DNA of 8,568 nt, taken from NCBI GenBank assembly GCA_028822945.1, contig JAPKCN010000071.1:1-8568 (forward strand), given 5' to 3'. A model generated the notes under the pieces. That model was given only the letters and a program-made list of their open reading frames with translations. It did not search any database and was not told the DNA's origin. Both the position numbers and the translations under genes were made by a program. Below, one piece after another: positions 6,166 through 8,568 of this stretch. Within the stretch, counting starts at the first letter, position 1, and every line of letters begins with the position of its first letter. The stretch is from Porticoccaceae bacterium (GTDB taxonomy: Bacteria > Pseudomonadota > Gammaproteobacteria > Pseudomonadales > Porticoccaceae).

Positions 6166-7091
6166 CAGCATATCCCCATGTGGGTGTCATGTTGGTTGCT
6201 GATCAAGGTGCCGACTCCTTCATCAGTGAAGATTTCAAGCATGACCGCATGGTCGACGCGCCCATCTATAATATGCGCACTTGGCACACCTGACTTGACC
6301 GCCTCGAGAGCACAACGTATTTTTGGTAACATGCCACCGTGAACTACGCCCTCGGCTATTAGTTGGTCGACTCGCTTTGCGCTAAGCCCGGTCAATGTTT
6401 GTCCATTTTGGTCTAACAAACCCGCCACATTCGTGAGTAATATCAATTTTTCTGCGCCTAGTACTTCGGCCATTTTGCCAGCTACCAAATCGGCATTTAT
6501 GTTGTAGGACTCGCCATTTGAACCTACCCCAATAGGCGCAATCACAGGTATAAAACCGCCGTCAACGAGCATATCGATGACGCTTTTATCAATCGCTTCG
6601 ACCTCGCCAACATGTCCTATGTCGACAATTTCTGGAACCGACATTGCCGCCGTTTTTTTCGATACGATGAGTTTTTTGGCACGAATAAACTGCCCGTCTT
6701 TACCTGTTATACCAAACGCTTTGCCACCGGCGCTAGAAATCAAGTTGACAATTTGTTTATTTACGGTCGCGCCGAGAACCATTTCGACGACGTCCATAGT
6801 CCTGCTGTCGGTGACACGCATGCCGTCGACAAAGTTTGAGTCGATACCAAGGCGCTCTAGCAGGTCGCCAATTTGAGGCCCCCCTCCATGGACTACCACA
6901 GGGTTTAGGCCAACGGCTTTCATCAACACAATATCGCGTGCAAAACTAGCCTGCAGACCGTCATCGACCATGGCGTTACCGCCGTACTTGACCACCACAG
7001 TTTTACCGGCAAAGCGCTGGATATAGGGCAGCGCTCGGGAGATAACCTGTGCAGCTGTGCGAGCGCTACTAGAGCTGTGCGACGGACTCAT
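6165..7091 (-). CDS. argB: Acetylglutamate kinase, arginine-sensitive type
   Basis: Second step of arginine synthesis: phosphorylation of N-acetylglutamate by ATP. The 308 residues contain VVVKYGGNAM at 32-41 (catalytic Lys35), VVHGGGPQIGDLLERLGI at 66-83, FVDGMRVTD at 87-95, the nucleotide/substrate segment APIGVGSNGESYNINADLVAG at 185-205, GGMLPKIRCALEAV at 252-265, and EIFTDEGVGTLI at 286-297. The N-terminal helix around 11-30 (RTAAQVISRALPYIQRFAGK) matches the extension that in Pseudomonas builds the hexamer and the arginine feedback site. Arginine inhibition is therefore expected; this is inference. The first ten residues are Ser-rich and not conserved. The ATG at 7091 overlaps the algC stop by four bases (ATGA), and the stop overlaps the slmA start, so all three are probably co-transcribed and translationally coupled. 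Confidence 0.97.
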   Translation of the reverse strand: MSPSHSSSSARTAAQVISRALPYIQRFAGKTVVVKYGGNAMVDDGLQASFARDIVLMKAVGLNPVVVHGGGPQIGDLLERLGIDSNFVDGMRVTDSRTMDVVEMVLGATVNKQIVNLISSAGGKAFGITGKDGQFIRAKKLIVSKKTAAMSVPEIVDIGHVGEVEAIDKSVIDMLVDGGFIPVIAPIGVGSNGESYNINADLVAGKMAEVLGAEKLILLTNVAGLLDQNGQTLTGLSAKRVDQLIAEGVVHGGMLPKIRCALEAVKSGVPSAHIIDGRVDHAVMLEIFTDEGVGTLISNQHDTHMGIC

Positions 7092-8568
7092 AAGTAGTCT
7101 TCAATAGTCGGAATTAAGCCGGTTAGTTTATATTTAAATGTCTGTTTGATATAACCGAGGATATTGTGGTCCTCAGCTTCAAAGCGCAAGGTCAGGTTGG
7201 CCGAGGTGTTAGACGCCCGAATCAGCCCCCAACCCTGTGGATACTCGACGCGCAATCCGTCGAGGCGAGTAATCCTTGCACCCTTGAACTCGCATTCGTC
7301 GGCAATTCGACGCATCAGTGCAAACTTATTTTGTTCGTCGACTGGAATCAGGATCTCACCGGTGTAGACGCTGTCGTCCAATTCATCGAGTAGGAGGTCT
7401 AAACTCTTATATGTGGAGGATAAGATCTCCAGTAAGCGCGCTGCCGCGTATAGACCGTCGTCAAAACCCTTGCGCCGGTCGTTAAAAAATATGTGGCCAC
7501 TGAACTCTCCGCCAAGCGGAGCATTTAACTCTTGAACCGCTTTTCGAATATGAGAATGGCCAGTTTTACACATCACCGGCTCACCTTTATACTCGCGGAT
7601 TATTTCAGCTAACTTTTGGCTTGATTTGACATCGTAAACGATTGAGGCACCTGGCGAAGACTGCAGCACATCGCGCGCAAAAAGCATCATCAGTCTATCT
7701 GGCCAACAGATTTTTCCGGAGCGAGTAATCACTACTAAACGATCGCCATCGCCATCGAAGGCAAAGCCTAAATCGGCATCCTCGCTTGCAACTCTGGCTC
7801 GCAGGTCGAGTAAGTTGAACTCGTCAGATGGGTTGGGCTCATGGTTTGGGAAAGTGCCGTCTATATCGCAATATAGCGGGATGACCTCGCAACCTAAGCT
7901 TTCAAAAAGTTCTACTGCGACTGGCCCTGATACGCTATTAGCGCCGTCGACAACGATTTTAAATTCTCTCACAATGCCGATATCTTCAAAAATTTGGCGA
8001 ACATATTGTGGAATCACTAAACGGGAAAAATACTCCCCTTGGCCGCGAGTGAAGTTTTCCACTAACATGATCGGTTTGAGTAACTTTAGCATGTTGCCCG
8101 CTAGGACTTGACCTTGTATAACGATCTTAAAGCCGTTGAAATTGCCGGGGTTATGGCTTGCTGTCACCATGATGCCGCAGCTCGATTGGCCGGAGTAATT
8201 AATCGCGAAGTTTAGCGCAGGTGTGATGATTTCCCCGAGATCGATGACATTGCATCCGGTAGATAGCAAACCCTCTCTTAGCGCAAGCGCTAATTCGGTT
8301 GAGCTGGAACGACCATCGCGCCCGAGATAAATAGCGTTGTTGCCGCGGCGCAGCACAAGGGATCCAACTGTTTTGCCGAGTCGACGTGCGAACTCCTCAG
8401 TTATTTCTTCTCCAGCGATACCGCGGATGTCGTAGTCTCGGAAGACCAACTCCGGGAAGACGAATTTGTCGTCTTCGGGGCTCAAATGATCAATTAAACC
8501 GCTGTACTCGTCCTCTTCTATATCTTCTATATCTTCTATATCTTCTATATCTTCTATATCTTCTATAT
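7088..8568 (-). CDS. algC: Phosphomannomutase/phosphoglucomutase (AlgC type), 5' end cut by the window edge
   Basis: Alpha-D-phosphohexomutase converting mannose-6-P to mannose-1-P and glucose-6-P to glucose-1-P, precursors for alginate, LPS and other surface sugars. Positions are counted from the TTG at 8485. FRDYDIRG is at 15-22, the phosphoserine loop TASHNP at 108-113 (Ser110), the Mg-binding DGDGDR at 244-249, the sugar loop GGEFSGH at 325-331, and the phosphate-binding RASNTSA at 423-429. All four domains are present in the 465-residue catalytic part, close to the 463 of P. aeruginosa AlgC. However, the TTG has no ribosome binding site, and the frame stays open to the edge through a further 27 codons, an acidic stretch IEEDEY preceded by IED repeats. 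I therefore infer a longer protein with an N-terminal part outside the window, like the long AlgC proteins known from some gammaproteobacteria. A start at the TTG is the alternative. The stop overlaps the argB start. Confidence 0.93.
   Translation of the reverse strand, partial: IEDIEDIEDIEDIEDIEEDEYSGLIDHLSPEDDKFVFPELVFRDYDIRGIAGEEITEEFARRLGKTVGSLVLRRGNNAIYLGRDGRSSSTELALALREGLLSTGCNVIDLGEIITPALNFAINYSGQSSCGIMVTASHNPGNFNGFKIVIQGQVLAGNMLKLLKPIMLVENFTRGQGEYFSRLVIPQYVRQIFEDIGIVREFKIVVDGANSVSGPVAVELFESLGCEVIPLYCDIDGTFPNHEPNPSDEFNLLDLRARVASEDADLGFAFDGDGDRLVVITRSGKICWPDRLMMLFARDVLQSSPGASIVYDVKSSQKLAEIIREYKGEPVMCKTGHSHIRKAVQELNAPLGGEFSGHIFFNDRRKGFDDGLYAAARLLEILSSTYKSLDLLLDELDDSVYTGEILIPVDEQNKFALMRRIADECEFKGARITRLDGLRVEYPQGWGLIRASNTSANLTLRFEAEDHNILGYIKQTFKYKLTGLIPTIEDYL
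8514..8568. repeat. 9-bp tandem repeat, six perfect copies, in frame with algC
   Basis: The unit TCTTCTATA (plus strand) repeats six times without a mismatch from 8514 to 8567, and one base of a seventh copy reaches the window edge. On the minus strand it reads as codons ATA GAA GAT, giving Ile-Glu-Asp units in the algC frame, followed by IEEDEY. A unit of 9 bp keeps the frame whatever the copy number. ATA is a rare Ile codon in many gammaproteobacteria. The full length is unknown because the array runs off the end. Confidence 0.95.

Noticed and set aside
8278..8293. Palindrome-like TTAGCGC/GCGCTAA with a 2-bp spacer inside algC
   Set aside because: It reads as the codons for Leu-Ala-Leu-Ala-Leu in a normally conserved part of the enzyme, so symmetry from codon choice explains it better than an operator.
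1..8568. A novel defence, mobile or biosynthetic system
   Set aside because: All eight genes with a known family are housekeeping genes in a known order, spacers are short, and no transposase, integrase, CRISPR repeat, phage gene or unexplained large frame is present.

Overview
The window is a 8.6 kb piece of a chromosomal housekeeping region from a gammaproteobacterium. Every protein aligns from memory with its gammaproteobacterial ortholog. The order algC-argB-slmA facing pyrE-rph, followed by yicC-gmk-rpoZ-spoT, matches the Pseudomonas/Cellvibrio/Marinobacter type of chromosome; E. coli keeps slmA, pyrE, rph and yicC together but has no argB or algC beside them. Pseudomonas carries crc between pyrE and rph, and it is absent here. 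Base composition looks near 50% GC, which would fit a marine relative of that group, but the genus cannot be named from the sequence.

Left part, minus strand: yicC (3990-3127), gmk (2915-2295), rpoZ (2208-1831) and spoT (1786 to beyond base 1) read leftward. A divergent 154 bp spacer separates yicC from rph, and a 211 bp spacer in front of gmk holds a candidate promoter and a hairpin. The rpoZ-spoT pair joins the RNA polymerase omega subunit, a ppGpp-binding subunit in E. coli, with the enzyme that makes and degrades ppGpp. gmk supplies GDP, a substrate for (p)ppGpp synthesis. spoT is cut by the window edge, and its 595 visible codons lack the C-terminal ACT domain.

Middle part, plus strand: rph (4145-4864) and pyrE (4884-5525) form a tight two-gene unit with a perfect TATAAT box in front of it. 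Only 19 bp separate the genes, so there is no room for the UTP-sensitive attenuator known between rph and pyrE in E. coli.

Right part, minus strand: algC-type phosphomannomutase/phosphoglucomutase, argB and slmA are packed with overlapping stops and starts and face pyrE tail to tail. The algC reading frame has no stop or convincing start before the right edge. Its upstream end is a perfect 9-bp tandem repeat encoding Ile-Glu-Asp units, so the gene is probably a longer two-part protein cut by the edge.

I found no mobile element, CRISPR array, RNA gene, phage gene or defence gene, and no evidence of a wholly new system. The points most worth checking are the in-frame (IED)n repeat in front of the AlgC domain, a hybrid E-F-K-D motif in the SpoT synthetase domain, the non-ATG start of spoT, and the unusual rph-pyrE junction. 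No gene-free stretch exceeds 300 bases.
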